Below the pieces are notes generated by a model. The model searched no databases, had not been told where the DNA came from, and saw nothing but the letters and a program-made list of their open reading frames with translations. The position numbers and the translations under genes are program-made. Shown piece after piece: positions 26,626 through 35,864 of a stretch of 58,784 nt of DNA; positions within the stretch are counted from its first letter, which is position 1, and each line of letters opens with the position of its first letter. This stretch comes from CADCWK01 sp964244115 (GTDB taxonomy: Bacteria > Chloroflexota > Chloroflexia > Thermomicrobiales > UBA6265): NCBI GenBank assembly GCA_964244115.1, contig CAXTHM010000017.1, forward strand, positions 1-58,784, written 5' to 3'.

Positions 26626-27771
26626 CTACCCGCGGCCGAAGAAGACTTCGCAGGCCTGCCCGTCATTATCCGGGTCGATGTACTGCTGGGCGTCCTCATT
26701 GTCCGCGTAGTAGTCCTGCGCCTCGTCGTAGTCGGCGAACGCGGAGCAGTCCGTGATCAGGTCGCTGCCGGACGACGCGCCACCCGACGAGCCGGACGTT
26801 GCGCCCGTATCGAGGTGGATGGCCGATTCGGCCGAGTCATCGCTGCCACCCAACGCCAGCCAGAAGTCGGCCGCCTCCAGCGAGACATCGAAGATGACGT
26901 TGCCTTCATACGTGATGCCAGGCTGGAGGTCCTCGTACGTCAGGCTGTTGCCCGCGTCGTTGTAATAGATGGTGGCCTCGAAGTCGTACTCGGTGAACTG
27001 TCTGGTCTCGGCCGAGTACAGGCGAATATCCCCAAGGTTGAACGCGCGTGACGTGCTGCCCGGAACGAACAGCGTGAACGAGACGATCACGTACTTGCCC
27101 CGCGGCTGGAGGACCTCGAACCCGAGATCGATGCTGTCCAGATACTGGTAGCCAGTGGCCGTGAACTGCGTGTCGTCGGCATCGTCGCCCAGCGTGTCGC
27201 CGATCGCGAACGACCCATCCTCGGTGCGGAAGGGTGCGACGTTGGACGGAACCAGATCGGCGGGGTCGATGTCCTGATCGAGCCAGGGGCCGATGTCGAT
27301 GCGCTTGGCGCCGTCGTAGTCGATGTCGAGTTCGTACTCGTCCAGATCGACCGAGAGCCGCCAGCCGAGCACGTAGACCTGGGACGAACCTGACTGAAGA
27401 TCGTGCCCGACGGTGTCACCCATCGCTCGCAGGCCCAGTGCGTCCTGCGCTCGCTCCGCGGTGGAACCACTGGAGCCGATCAGTTCCTCGCCATCGACGA
27501 AGGCGAACTTGTCGGAAACGAGGTTCTTCTCCGAGTCCGACGTGTTCTCGACGCGGAGGCTGATGAGGACGTAGGTGCGCCCTTCCTCATCCTTGTCGAA
27601 GTTGAGCGGTGCGCCGAAGCTGTCGCCCATGATCGCGGCCTCGACGCTGAACTCGAGGCCGTCGCTCTTGGCCTGAGGCGCGGTGGGCAGGTCATCGTCC
27701 TGCGCGGCGGCGCCCGGCACCCAGGCGAGGGACGTGAGGACGAACAGACAGACCAGGACCAACCGATGCAT
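26626..27771 (-). CDS. Secreted protein with DUF4352-like domains and C-terminal Excalibur motif
   Basis: Signal peptide MHRLVLVCLFVLTSLAWVPGAAAQ, then acidic residues. Two beta-rich domains (YVLISLRVENTSDSEKNL and, later, YVIVSFTLFVPGSTS) resemble the DUF4352/telomeric-repeat-factor-like immunoglobulin folds of extracytoplasmic proteins. A Gly/Ser linker precedes the last 40 residues, CSAFADYDEAQDYYADN ... DPDNDGQACE, an Excalibur calcium-binding domain with its Cys pair and DxDxDGxxCE loop. I start at the ATG at 27771 because GGGGGAG lies upstream and it opens on the signal peptide; the frame extends 15 codons further. It acts outside the cell; the binding partner is unknown. Confidence 0.8.
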   Translation of the reverse strand: MHRLVLVCLFVLTSLAWVPGAAAQDDDLPTAPQAKSDGLEFSVEAAIMGDSFGAPLNFDKDEEGRTYVLISLRVENTSDSEKNLVSDKFAFVDGEELIGSSGSTAERAQDALGLRAMGDTVGHDLQSGSSQVYVLGWRLSVDLDEYELDIDYDGAKRIDIGPWLDQDIDPADLVPSNVAPFRTEDGSFAIGDTLGDDADDTQFTATGYQYLDSIDLGFEVLQPRGKYVIVSFTLFVPGSTSRAFNLGDIRLYSAETRQFTEYDFEATIYYNDAGNSLTYEDLQPGITYEGNVIFDVSLEAADFWLALGGSDDSAESAIHLDTGATSGSSGGASSGSDLITDCSAFADYDEAQDYYADNEDAQQYIDPDNDGQACEVFFGRG

Positions 27772-28644
27772 GTGCGTGACTCCCCCTGCTGTCATGGACG
27801 CCTTCCCCGGCGCCACGACCTGATTCCCGTGTGACCCATCCGTTCACACAGAGAGCAGTTCCGGGATGTGACGCAGAGTCAGACAGCACGTCGGGGAGAT
27901 ATCCAACGCCAGTCCCGATCAGTCAGCAGTGAGCGGTCGCGTCGGCAAGGAAGGGGTGCCGAAGGCGACGATTTTGCGCGACATATCCCATTCGACCACA
28001 GCAACGGACAGCCCCAGGATCGCCTGGTCGGTCCTGTTCCGGACGACGGCGATGCCCCGGTCTCCCTGCCCGACGACACTGACCTCGTCAGGCAGCCCGG
28101 CTGACAGCGATGCGTCGCTGTTATCGGGCGAGATACAGAGCGTTGATCTGGGGGTGGCGTCCGGCGTTACAGATTGGGCAACGCCCGAAAGCGGCGATCC
28201 GGGGCGAGGAGGGTCGTGGTGACCAGAATGAGCCGAAGGAGGATCGGTGCGTTCATCGTCGTTGCCCGGCCGTACGACGACAGGTCGATTCTGGACGTAA
28301 CGGTACAATTATCGAGAGAGCGTCCTGAAGTAGAAGTCTCTGTGTACAGCCAGCGCCGGTAACGGAAGCGCGGCGGTGTGGGGATGGAGTCCCACCGGGA
28401 CGTTCTCGCATCCTCTTCGACGGACATGGTGATCGACGTTGATCGCGGGACCCCGCGTCCGGTGTGCGCATGAAGCGTCACGAGTGAACGACAAGCCTGT
28501 TTCCGTTGCATCGGTTGCTCGCCGAGACCGTTATCGCCCTGCGGAGCGATGACCACTGCGGCGGCCGGGCTCGCAAGCGTCGCCCCTACGACGACGGCCG
28601 GCCGCCTTTCGAATCGGAGCGCTTCAGCGGGTGAGCGAGCAGGT
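27772..28644. other. 873-bp stretch without a clear gene; contains a REP-like unit
   Basis: No frame here has convincing start, coding bias and length. A reverse REP-like unit is at 28531-28593 (TTATCGCCCTGCGGAGCGAT ... TCGCAAGCGTCGCCCCTACG). On the minus strand near 27919-28090 the translation GIAVVRNRTDQAILGLSVAV resembles an FxLYD-type beta fold of secreted proteins, so this may be the decayed end of another such gene. Otherwise nothing stands out. Confidence 0.45.
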
Positions 28645-30087
28645 TCACCCCGGCTGGGGAGCGGTCTGCTCCGTCACCTCCCCCTCACACTCCTCAGCGA
28701 CCGCCAGCTCTGGCTCGCGAACCACTGATTCAACGGTGGCGAACTGCGGTAGCCATCGCGCCTCGGCCGCGAACAGGTCGTCGACCATCGCCCGGATCTG
28801 CTCCAGTGTCAGGAGCGCCCCGGAGAGCGGGTCCAGCATGACGGCGTGGTAGACGTGCTCCCGGTCGCAGGTCTGGGCCGCCAGCACGGCGAGCTCCTGG
28901 ACGTTGACGTTGGTCCGGTTGACGGCGGCGAGCTGCGGCGGCAGGGAGCCGAAGATGGTGGGCTGGACGCCGTTGCGGTCGACGAGGCAGGCGACCTCGA
29001 CGCAGCAGCCGGCGGGCAGGTTGGAGATCAGGCCGTCGTTGGGGACGTTGCCGTAGATCACCGTCGCGACGCCAGTCTCCATCGCGTGGATGATCCGGGC
29101 ACCGTACTCGACCGAGGGCTCCAGCTTGTCCTTGAGCTTCGTCAGCAGGTCGCCGTTCGGGTCGCCGGTCGCCTTGGCCGAGCAGACCTCGAAGTAGTCC
29201 CATCGCTGCGGGATGAACGCCTCGACCCGCGCGGCGTCCTTGCGGAAGTACGGCAGGTACTCGCTGGCGTGATGGCTGCTCTCGGTGTGAAAGTAGCCGA
29301 AGGCGTCCATGATTTCGGTCCGGACGCGCTCCGAGCCGCCCTCGTAGACGTTGTCGCCGCGCTTGCCGCTGTGGTCGCCGTCGTCGGCGGCGAGGGTGCC
29401 GCCCGAGGTGCGGCCGAGGTGGCGCCGGGTCATCGTTTCGCGCATGCGCGGCAGGAGGTCCTCGTCGCCGTGGCGGAACTCGGTGAACCAGGCCTGGTGA
29501 TTGATCCCGGCGACCCGGAAGGTGATCTCGTCCTCCGGGACGCCGAGTTGCCGGGCAAGCATGTGGCTGGTGCCCTGGACGCTGTGGCAGAGGCCGACCG
29601 TCTTCACGCCCAGGCTGGAGAGAAACCAGCAGTTCATCGCCATCGGGTTGGCATAGTTGATGAGCAGGGCGTCCGGGCAGACCTCGGACATGTCCGAGGC
29701 GATGGCGCTGAGGGCCGGGGCGCTGCGCAGGAAGCGGAAGACGCCGCCTGGGCCGAGCGTGTCGCCGACGGTCTGGTCCAGCCCGTACCGGCGCGGGATC
29801 TGGACATCGTGGGCGTAGGCCTCGAGCCCACCGACCTGGAAGGTGACGATCACGTAGTCAGCGCCATCGAGGGCGGCCCGGCGTTCGGTCGTCGACTCGA
29901 TCACGGCCGGGAACCCGTAGTGGTGGGCGAGGTCACGCGCGGCCGAGGTGGTGCCCTCCAGCCGGCCGGCGTCGATGTCCATCAGGGTGATGGTCGACGA
30001 TTGCAGGGCCGGCAGGCTGAGGATGTCGCCGACGAGCCGCAGCGGGAACACGTAGCCGCCAGCGCCGATGATGGTGATCTTGGCCAC
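28645..30087 (-). CDS. Glycoside hydrolase family 4 (alpha-galactosidase/alpha-glucosidase type)
   Basis: GH4 enzymes use NAD and a divalent metal to cleave glycosides by an oxidation-elimination mechanism. The NAD-binding segment is AKITIIGAGGYVFPLRLVGD at the very N terminus. NYANPMAMNCW, GLCHSVQGT (Cys and His metal ligands) and AGINHQAWFTE are the family landmarks in the middle. I chose the GTG at 30087, with GGAG upstream, because it starts directly on the Rossmann strand; nine more in-frame codons lie upstream. The length of 480 residues is usual. A decayed LacI regulator and binding-protein remnant just upstream suggest that a sugar-utilisation cluster was once complete here. Confidence 0.92.
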   Translation of the reverse strand: MAKITIIGAGGYVFPLRLVGDILSLPALQSSTITLMDIDAGRLEGTTSAARDLAHHYGFPAVIESTTERRAALDGADYVIVTFQVGGLEAYAHDVQIPRRYGLDQTVGDTLGPGGVFRFLRSAPALSAIASDMSEVCPDALLINYANPMAMNCWFLSSLGVKTVGLCHSVQGTSHMLARQLGVPEDEITFRVAGINHQAWFTEFRHGDEDLLPRMRETMTRRHLGRTSGGTLAADDGDHSGKRGDNVYEGGSERVRTEIMDAFGYFHTESSHHASEYLPYFRKDAARVEAFIPQRWDYFEVCSAKATGDPNGDLLTKLKDKLEPSVEYGARIIHAMETGVATVIYGNVPNDGLISNLPAGCCVEVACLVDRNGVQPTIFGSLPPQLAAVNRTNVNVQELAVLAAQTCDREHVYHAVMLDPLSGALLTLEQIRAMVDDLFAAEARWLPQFATVESVVREPELAVAEECEGEVTEQTAPQPG

Positions 30088-30273
30088 GAGGTGTTGTCTC
30101 CTTGTCGTCCGCACGGACGGTCTGGTGTCCGGTCGATGAGCGACCGGGTGGACATGATAGCCGCCGGCTCTTGTCTGATCCGGGATGGCGTAATGACGTG
30201 ACTTGGTAGCTTGTCAACGGTGCAGTGGTTGTTCCGGAGCAGTGTCCCCCCAGCCCGGGGCTCCCCGTCGCGC

Positions 30274-30735
30274 TCACGCCGCCTCAGCGGCGTCCGGCTG
30301 CGACGGGTCCCCGACCCTGACGTCCGGGTTGGCGGCCTCGAAGCCGGCGATCAGTTCGAGGGCGACGTCCCAGTCCTGGTTGGTCGAGTCGACCGGTCAC
30401 CAGAGTGAGATCGTGACGGGCTCCTGCGCCGCGGCATCGACGATCCCGGAGACGACCTCGTCGATGAACGGTTCGGTCAGGAAGCGCTCGAAGCGGCGGA
30501 CGATGACCAGGCGCAGGGGCTAGGTCCGGCCCCTGCGGAGGCTCCGAGCGGCGTGGTCGGGCTGGTAGCCCATCGTCGTGATGGCAGGCTCGACCCGCTG
30601 GCACATCTCGGGCGCGACGTGCTCGCCGCCATCGATGACGCGGGAGACGGTCTTCCGGGAGACGCCGATCAAGCGGGCGACATCCTCGATGTTGGGGTTC
30701 ACCGGTGATCCCACTGGTCCCATCCGCCAGTCCAT
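30274..30735 (-). pseudogene. Decayed LacI-family regulator running into a sugar-binding-protein-like fragment
   Basis: The first 71 codons encode a LacI-type HTH: PNIEDVARLIGVSRKTVSRV, ending RSLRRGRT, where an in-frame TAG (30520-30522) stops it. The same frame continues with LRLVIVRRFERFLTEPFIDE, like the start of a LacI ligand domain. Then come AAAQEPVTISLW and a TGA, and then DVALELIAGFEAANPDVRV, which is the pattern of an ABC sugar-binding protein N terminus. The segment ends at 30274. Both genes appear fused by deletion and inactivated by stops. It lies upstream of the GH4 gene on the same strand. Confidence 0.72.
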
Positions 30736-30923
30736 ACCGCTGAACCGGGATTGTCCGTCGTTGTCACGCCCGCTGACGATGGCGTCCTATGCGCCAAGTC
30801 CCACGTTGTCAACCAGGGTTGCCAATTGGCGTCACCATGGGATCCTGTCCCTGACGTCCGGAGGGACCGGACCATGTGCGGTCCAGTCGCCAGTCCGAAG
30901 CGGCGCGTCGAGAGGGGTTCGTC

Positions 30924-31196
30924 ATGGCAGGGTCAGCGTCATCCGGCAGTGAAGCAGCGGCCGTCCGGAGCTACCGGAGCCCGCACAGCATCCTGAGCGC
31001 CCTCAGCGTCGGGAGCCTGCTCAGCTTCGCGTCGGTGCTCAGCATCGGGAGTGCCGGATCGATCCTGAGCATCGGCAGCTCAGGATCGATCCTGAGTATC
31101 GGGAGTACCGGGTCGATCCTGAGCATTGGCAGCGCCGGCTCGATCCTGGGGATCGGCAAGGCCGGGTTTTCGCCGAAGGGCCGGAAGGCGGGGTGA
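30924..31196 (+). CDS. Small Ser/Ile/Gly-repeat protein (SIGSxGSIL repeats)
   Basis: A 90-residue protein whose C-terminal half is a tandem array of a nine-residue unit, SIGSAGSIL, SIGSSGSIL, SIGSTGSIL, SIGSAGSIL, with weaker versions (SVGSLLSFA, GIGKAGFS) at each side. The regular alternation of Ser, Ile/Leu and Gly suggests a short beta-solenoid. There is no signal peptide. The ATG at 30924 follows GAGAGGGG and is preferred over upstream in-frame starts. I do not know a function; the DNA repeat (27 bp) is imperfect, so selection seems to act on the protein. Confidence 0.65.
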   Translation: MAGSASSGSEAAAVRSYRSPHSILSALSVGSLLSFASVLSIGSAGSILSIGSSGSILSIGSTGSILSIGSAGSILGIGKAGFSPKGRKAG

Positions 31197-31315
31197 CCCC
31201 ATCCCCAGCGACGCGAGAACCCCTCTCCATTCGCGGATGGAGAGAGGCTCTCGCTGGTCGTCTTCGCCTTCCTGACGTTGGCGCGGCACCATGTCGTCGG
31301 GGCGACCCTTCGCGG

Positions 31316-32605
31316 CTACTGCTCCCGGCGCGGCTGGCGGCGGCGACCGGAGGCGAAGCCACGCTCCGCCATCCGGAGGACATCGGCCGGGGCCATCGGC
31401 TGATCCGGCATGGGTGAGAACATGGCCTGGTCGGCCTGCTCGTCCCGGACGCGAGCCGACATCGGGGCCTCGCTCAGCACGACGCCGATCTGCTGCTGGG
31501 CGGCGTAGACGGCACCGTAGTCATGGCGCTGGGCGCTGCGGGCGGCCTGGCGGCGGAGCTGGGCGGCGGTCTGGATCGCGGCGGCTTCCATGACGGTCGT
31601 GTCCGTCGCGGCGGCCCGAACCTCGACGGCCGGCGCGGCGACCACCGGCGCGACCGGGACGGCGACCTCGTGGTGGGTGCCGTCGATGTCGCGCCAGGTC
31701 GCCCGGACCGCGATCTGGTGGGCGATGCCGGCGACCGAACTGGAGAAGGTGACCCGGGCGATGAGTTCGACCTCGGACGCCTCCGGCAGGTCGCCGACGG
31801 CGATGTGCGTCGTGCCGGCGCCGGTCTCGGACGGGTAGTTGTTGAGCAGGTCCAGCGTCGCGCCGGCCGGGACCGAGACGGCGACCGAGACGCCGCGGGC
31901 CGCGATCGAGACCAGCTCGTCCAGCTCCCGGGCGAAGAAGGCCGCGAGCTGGCCGGGCTGCTCGATGAAGGCGAAGTTGCCGCCGCCCGCCTCGGCGAGC
32001 TGCGAGAGGAACGGGCCGTCGAAGTCGAGGCCGACCCCGAGCGTGGTCGTGATGATGCCGCGCTGGCGGAGCTCCTGGGCGTGAGTGGCGAGCTCGTCCG
32101 GGTCGACGATGCCCTGGTTGGCCTGGCCGTCCGTCAGCAGGATCACCCGATGGACCCGCTCGGCGGAGGCGCCGGCCGCCTCGTCGCCGACCGACCCTGC
32201 CAGTTGGCCGCAGCCCTGGAGCCAGCCGCCGGAGAGGTTGGTCGAGCCGCGGGCATCGACCATCGCCAGCACCGAGCGCAGCGCCTGCCGCGTCCCCGCC
32301 GTGGCGGGCATCAGGGGCAGGAGGGTGTCGACCTCGTTGTCGTAGACCACCAGCGCGATCCGGTCGCGGTCGGTCAGGCGGCTGACGGCGGAGAGGATCG
32401 CCTGCTTGGCGAGGGACAGCGCGTCGCCACCCATCGAACCGGAGCGGTCGAGGACGAAGGCGGCATCGACCGGCAGCCGGTCGCTCTTCCGCAGCGACGC
32501 CGGGGCGGCGAGATCGAGGAGCAGCGTCGCGACGCCGCCCTCGGTGGCGACGAAGGGGCGGTCCCAGTGACCGGTGACGGCGAGGGTGGGGGAGAGTGGC
32601 TGCAT
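31316..32605 (-). CDS. von Willebrand factor type A domain protein
   Basis: A VWA domain occupies about residues 40-230: the metal-ion-dependent adhesion site begins DRSGSMGG, with the conserved Thr in GSTNLSGGW and the Asp in LLTDGQANQG. A beta-sandwich-like region and an Ala/Gln-rich helical tail follow. No signal peptide or anchor is present, so it is probably cytoplasmic. GGAGG lies eight bases before the ATG. It follows a MerR-type regulator gene by 94 bp on the same strand, and the two are likely cotranscribed. Cytoplasmic VWA proteins usually act as metal-dependent adaptors in protein complexes; the partner is not evident here. Confidence 0.88.
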   Translation of the reverse strand: MQPLSPTLAVTGHWDRPFVATEGGVATLLLDLAAPASLRKSDRLPVDAAFVLDRSGSMGGDALSLAKQAILSAVSRLTDRDRIALVVYDNEVDTLLPLMPATAGTRQALRSVLAMVDARGSTNLSGGWLQGCGQLAGSVGDEAAGASAERVHRVILLTDGQANQGIVDPDELATHAQELRQRGIITTTLGVGLDFDGPFLSQLAEAGGGNFAFIEQPGQLAAFFARELDELVSIAARGVSVAVSVPAGATLDLLNNYPSETGAGTTHIAVGDLPEASEVELIARVTFSSSVAGIAHQIAVRATWRDIDGTHHEVAVPVAPVVAAPAVEVRAAATDTTVMEAAAIQTAAQLRRQAARSAQRHDYGAVYAAQQQIGVVLSEAPMSARVRDEQADQAMFSPMPDQPMAPADVLRMAERGFASGRRRQPRREQ

Positions 32606-32699
32606 GGGGAGACCTCCTGCGGGCTGACCGGCGCTGGCCGGTGCGTGGTGGTGGACGGCGACGGGACGGTGGGGCGGCGCTGGCTGATCGGACCCGGTG

Positions 32700-33467
32700 T
32701 CAGCGGAAGATGGCGCGGGCCCAGCCCGTCAGCCAGTCGATCCGGTCCCGGAGCCGGTGGTAGGCGCCGCTCCTGACGAGGAGTTCCACGTCATCGCCGA
32801 TTCTCAGACGGATCCAGGTCTCGGCCGTCGCGCTCGGGTCCTCCGGCGCGTTCTCCTGCATGGGCGGCTCCGGGGGCGGGGCGGCCGGGATCGCGCGGCC
32901 GATCATTAGCGGGGAACCGGGCGACAGGGAGCCGGGGGAGACCGGTGCTCCCGGACCGGTCGATTTCGGTGCCGGTGGTGGCTCGGCCGGCCACCTTTCC
33001 CAGCCATCGTCCCGCGCGTCCGGTTCGGCGGGCGAAGAGGCTGCCGTGCCGAGCTGCGGTGAGACATCGGTCGAGGGTGTCGTCCGGCCACCCGGCTCGG
33101 CGATCCGCCGGAGATACTCGGCGGCCGATCCTTCTCTGATCACTTGGGACGTGGCACCCGGCTGGGGTGCCGGTGCGGTGCGTGATCGGGACCTGGCCTC
33201 TGCTGTCCCCATCTCCTTGAGGCGGCGGCGGATCGCGGTGTCGTCCAGCCCGGTCAGTTGGCGCCGTATCTCCTTGAGCGGCAGGTAGGCGTCCTTGAGC
33301 CGGAGGATGAGCCGCAGCCGATCGAGGTGATCGGGCCCGTACATGGCGCCGAGCCCCGCTCCCTCGGGCGGCGGCAGGAGTCCCTCGACGATGTAGTACC
33401 GGACGGTCCGGGCGGAGACACCCGCGGCGGCGGCCAGCTCGCCGATCCGCATCTGCTCGTTGCTCAT
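32700..33467 (-). CDS. MerR-family transcription regulator with long Pro-rich linker
   Basis: The first 75 residues are a MerR winged helix: MRIGELAAAAGVSARTVRYY, then GAMYGPDHLDRLRLILRLKDA and PLKEIRRQL. The middle (about 90-210) is Pro, Ser and Ala rich and probably disordered. The last 40 residues (TWIRLRIGDDVELLVR ...) form a small compact segment that may be a ligand or dimer domain. It sits immediately upstream of the VWA gene and downstream of a -35-like TTGACA in an inverted repeat at 33478-33502, suggesting autoregulation. No metal-binding Cys of the classical MerR type is visible. Confidence 0.87.
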   Translation of the reverse strand: MSNEQMRIGELAAAAGVSARTVRYYIVEGLLPPPEGAGLGAMYGPDHLDRLRLILRLKDAYLPLKEIRRQLTGLDDTAIRRRLKEMGTAEARSRSRTAPAPQPGATSQVIREGSAAEYLRRIAEPGGRTTPSTDVSPQLGTAASSPAEPDARDDGWERWPAEPPPAPKSTGPGAPVSPGSLSPGSPLMIGRAIPAAPPPEPPMQENAPEDPSATAETWIRLRIGDDVELLVRSGAYHRLRDRIDWLTGWARAIFR

Positions 33468-33477
33468 GGCAACATCG

Positions 33478-33502
33478 TGACACTATGACGTCGAACTGTC
33501 AA
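33478..33502 (-). promoter_or_regulatory. Probable promoter/operator of the MerR-VWA operon
   Basis: TGACA (33478-33482) and TGTCA (33497-33501) form an inverted repeat. Read on the minus strand, TTGACA provides a perfect -35 hexamer. With normal spacing the -10 falls about ten bases before the ATG at 33467, so the mRNA would have almost no leader. An operator overlapping the spacer fits the MerR mode of action. Confidence 0.5.
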
Positions 33503-33601
33503 TACGCATGCGGGCTCGACGCCGGGACGATGGTAGACTGCCGGAATGATGACCCTCACCGGCGGCAGAGCAGCCGCCGGCCGGAAGCGTTCGGAGACTC
33601 G

Positions 33602-34891
33602 ATGACGATCGATCCTGACCAGTCCCGAACTGTCAAGATCACTGATCCGCCCCTTCAGGACGATGGGGAACCGGCGTTCGCCGACCTCAGCGGGCTGGAG
33701 ACGCTCGACCCGGACGCCCTGCCGCTGGCCGGGATCCGGGTCGTCGATCTGACTCGCGTCATGACCGGTCCGTACTGCACGATGATGCTGGCCGACCTCG
33801 GCGCCGACGTGATCAAGGTCGAGCAGCCCGGCCGCGGCGACGACACCCGCCACTGGGGACCACCGTTCTACCCCCCGGAGGCCGACAGCCCGGCGGGGAG
33901 CGAGCGGGAATCGTCCTACTACCTCGCCATCAACCGGAACAAGCGCTCGGTCGCGCTCGACCTCAAGAGCGACCTCGGCCGGGAGGCGATCTGGCGGCTG
34001 ATCGACCGGGCCGACGTCGTCGTCGAGAACTTCGCGCCGGGGGTGATCGACCGGCTCGGCTTCGGCGCTGAGGCCGTCCGCGCCCGCCGGCCGGGCATCG
34101 TCTACGCCTCGATCTCCGGCTTCGGCCAGGACGGGCCGTCCCGGAGCCGGACCGCCTACGACCTGATCCTGCAGGGGATCGGCGGGACGATGGGCATCAC
34201 CGGGCAGCCGGACGGCCCGCCGACCAAGCACGGCTTGCCGATCGCCGACATGGCGGCCGGGATGTTCACGGCCTTCGCCGTCGCCTCGGCGCTGGTCCGG
34301 CGGGAGCGGACCGGCGAGGGGTCCTACATCGACGCGTCGCTGCTGGCCGGGCAGGTCTCGCTGCTGACGTACCAGCTCGGCATCTTCCTCGCGACGACCG
34401 AGATCCCGGCCCGGATGGGCAACGCCCACCCGAGCATCGCGCCCTACGACACCTTCGCGACCGCCGACGGGTACCTCAACCTGGCGGTCGGCAACGACGC
34501 GATCTGGCAGCGGTTCTGCGCCGCGCTGGGTCGGGGCGACCTCGCCACGGACGAGCGCTTCACGACCAACGCCCTCCGGGTCGGGGCGCTGGCGCCGCTC
34601 TACGAGCAGATCGTCCCGGAGCTGCGAAGCCGGACGACCGACGACCTGATCGCCCTGTTCGACGCGGCGGCGGTGCCGTCCGGACCGATCCTGCGGATGG
34701 ACGAGGTCTGCCACGAGCCCCAGGTCGCGCAGCAGGCCCTCCTCCGGGACCTGCCGCACCCGACGGTCGGCCCGATCCGGCTGGCCGGCTTCCCGTACCG
34801 GCTGGACAGCAAACCGCTCCCGATCCGTCGCGCCCCGCCGACGCTGGGCGAACACACCGCCGAGGTCCTGGCCGAGCTGGGGCTGGGGTGA
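33602..34891 (+). CDS. CaiB/BaiF (family III) CoA-transferase
   Basis: Moves CoA between an acyl-CoA and a free acid through an aspartyl intermediate. The N-terminal Rossmann-like segment is GIRVVDLTRVMTGPYCTMMLADLGADVIKVE; KRSVALDLKS and VENFAPGVIDRLGFG follow. The nucleophilic Asp should be the one in SRTAYDLILQGIGG near residue 185, followed by the family glycine loop. The C-terminal small domain includes HPSIAPYDTFATADGYLNLAVGND. The 429-residue length is typical. I use the ATG at 33602, since upstream in-frame sequence overlaps the MerR promoter. Substrate unknown. Confidence 0.92.
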   Translation: MTIDPDQSRTVKITDPPLQDDGEPAFADLSGLETLDPDALPLAGIRVVDLTRVMTGPYCTMMLADLGADVIKVEQPGRGDDTRHWGPPFYPPEADSPAGSERESSYYLAINRNKRSVALDLKSDLGREAIWRLIDRADVVVENFAPGVIDRLGFGAEAVRARRPGIVYASISGFGQDGPSRSRTAYDLILQGIGGTMGITGQPDGPPTKHGLPIADMAAGMFTAFAVASALVRRERTGEGSYIDASLLAGQVSLLTYQLGIFLATTEIPARMGNAHPSIAPYDTFATADGYLNLAVGNDAIWQRFCAALGRGDLATDERFTTNALRVGALAPLYEQIVPELRSRTTDDLIALFDAAAVPSGPILRMDEVCHEPQVAQQALLRDLPHPTVGPIRLAGFPYRLDSKPLPIRRAPPTLGEHTAEVLAELGLG

Positions 34892-35483
34892 CCTCAGCCC
34901 CCAGCCCCCTCTCCATCACGCTGGCGGGCCTCGCCCTTGCGGCTGGAGAGGGGGAGCAAGAGGCGGTGACCGTCTCGCAGGGGCGCAGCGTGCAAGCCCG
35001 GGGCCCGCAGGCACCATCGCCCCGCAGGCGCCATCGCCCCGTAGGGCGATAACGGGCGCTCCGGGTTCGACCCTCTTGATTCCCGTCCGTCGGCCCCGGT
35101 GATCGATCGTTCGATGAGGGGCCAGTCGGGTACCGCGAACATCGGCGATCCGGTTTGGCTCCGGGCGGGCGATCGATCGCTCATCGCAACCGGGGCGCTT
35201 GGTCCCCGCCCGCCTGGCCCGTGGGGAACGGCCGCTGCTGACCGAGAGAGGCGGCCCCTGACTTGCGAACGCTGTGTCATCGTTCGGCAATTGCGATGGG
35301 ACCGACGGGCATGGCGCTGGTGTTGACCGCGTCCTCGAACGCGGGATCGTGAGCGAACGACTGAGTCGCACTCCGGGAGACGATCGAAAGATCTTGTGAT
35401 CCGGAGTCAGGGACCGACGATCGGCTTCGGCTTCAGGTCAATGGTTTGTGTCTGGATCGGTTGTGCACCATGGGGAGAGCGAG
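34892..35483. other. 592-bp gene-free region with repeat units
   Basis: A family-B palindrome (CCCCCTCTCC ... GGAGAGGGGG) spans about 34905-34955. A forward REP-like unit follows at 34977-35052 (GCAAGCCCGG ... CCATCGCCCCGTAGGGCGAT), with its terminal palindrome half doubled. From 35060 to 35483 I see no gene or obvious structure apart from the probable promoter of the gene at 35484. Confidence 0.5.
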
Positions 35484-35864
35484 ATGATCAGTGTCTTCGT
35501 CAACAACGCGGGCCCGTACATTCTGCTGGCGGACAAGGCCGGTGATGCCTTCACGAACTTCGTGAGCCCATCCAACCGGTCACCGGTCCTGGCCCTCGAT
35601 GCCGCCACCGGGATCGCGTTGCGGGAGCAGTTCGCCGATCTCGTCGAGGATGCCGCCCTGCATGGGGCCGCTGATGCCCTCATCGACGTCAGCAAGACCG
35701 GCATGTCGACCGAGGTCCCGGGGATCGGTCGACTCTCGGAGATCCAGCGGTTCCAGGGGCACTTCATCCTGGTCGCCGCCGATCATGCTGCCAGCCTCCA
35801 TGTCACGGCGCCCGAGGTCGTCGCCATCTTCCGGGGTGTCGAGCGCCTCACGACCGGCGGCTGA
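35484..35864 (+). CDS. Hypothetical protein, 126 aa
   Basis: No family is recognised. The protein is soluble, acidic and alpha/beta in character (MISVFVNNAGPYILLADKAG, then DAATGIALREQFADLVEDAA). The ATG at 35484 follows GGGGAGAGCGAG. Coding bias is strong throughout and the termination is clean. It is flanked by gene-poor repeat-rich stretches, so it is probably monocistronic. Confidence 0.6.
   Translation: MISVFVNNAGPYILLADKAGDAFTNFVSPSNRSPVLALDAATGIALREQFADLVEDAALHGAADALIDVSKTGMSTEVPGIGRLSEIQRFQGHFILVAADHAASLHVTAPEVVAIFRGVERLTTGG

Noticed and set aside
27919..28308. A 129-codon minus-strand gene
   Set aside because: Only a short stretch looks protein-like and the N-terminal part has no coding bias; kept as a possible remnant within the intergenic entry.
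31523..32776. A 417-codon open frame antisense to the VWA gene
   Set aside because: The VWA adhesion-site motifs on the minus strand are clear; the plus-strand frame is Asp/Arg/Gly-rich shadow sequence.
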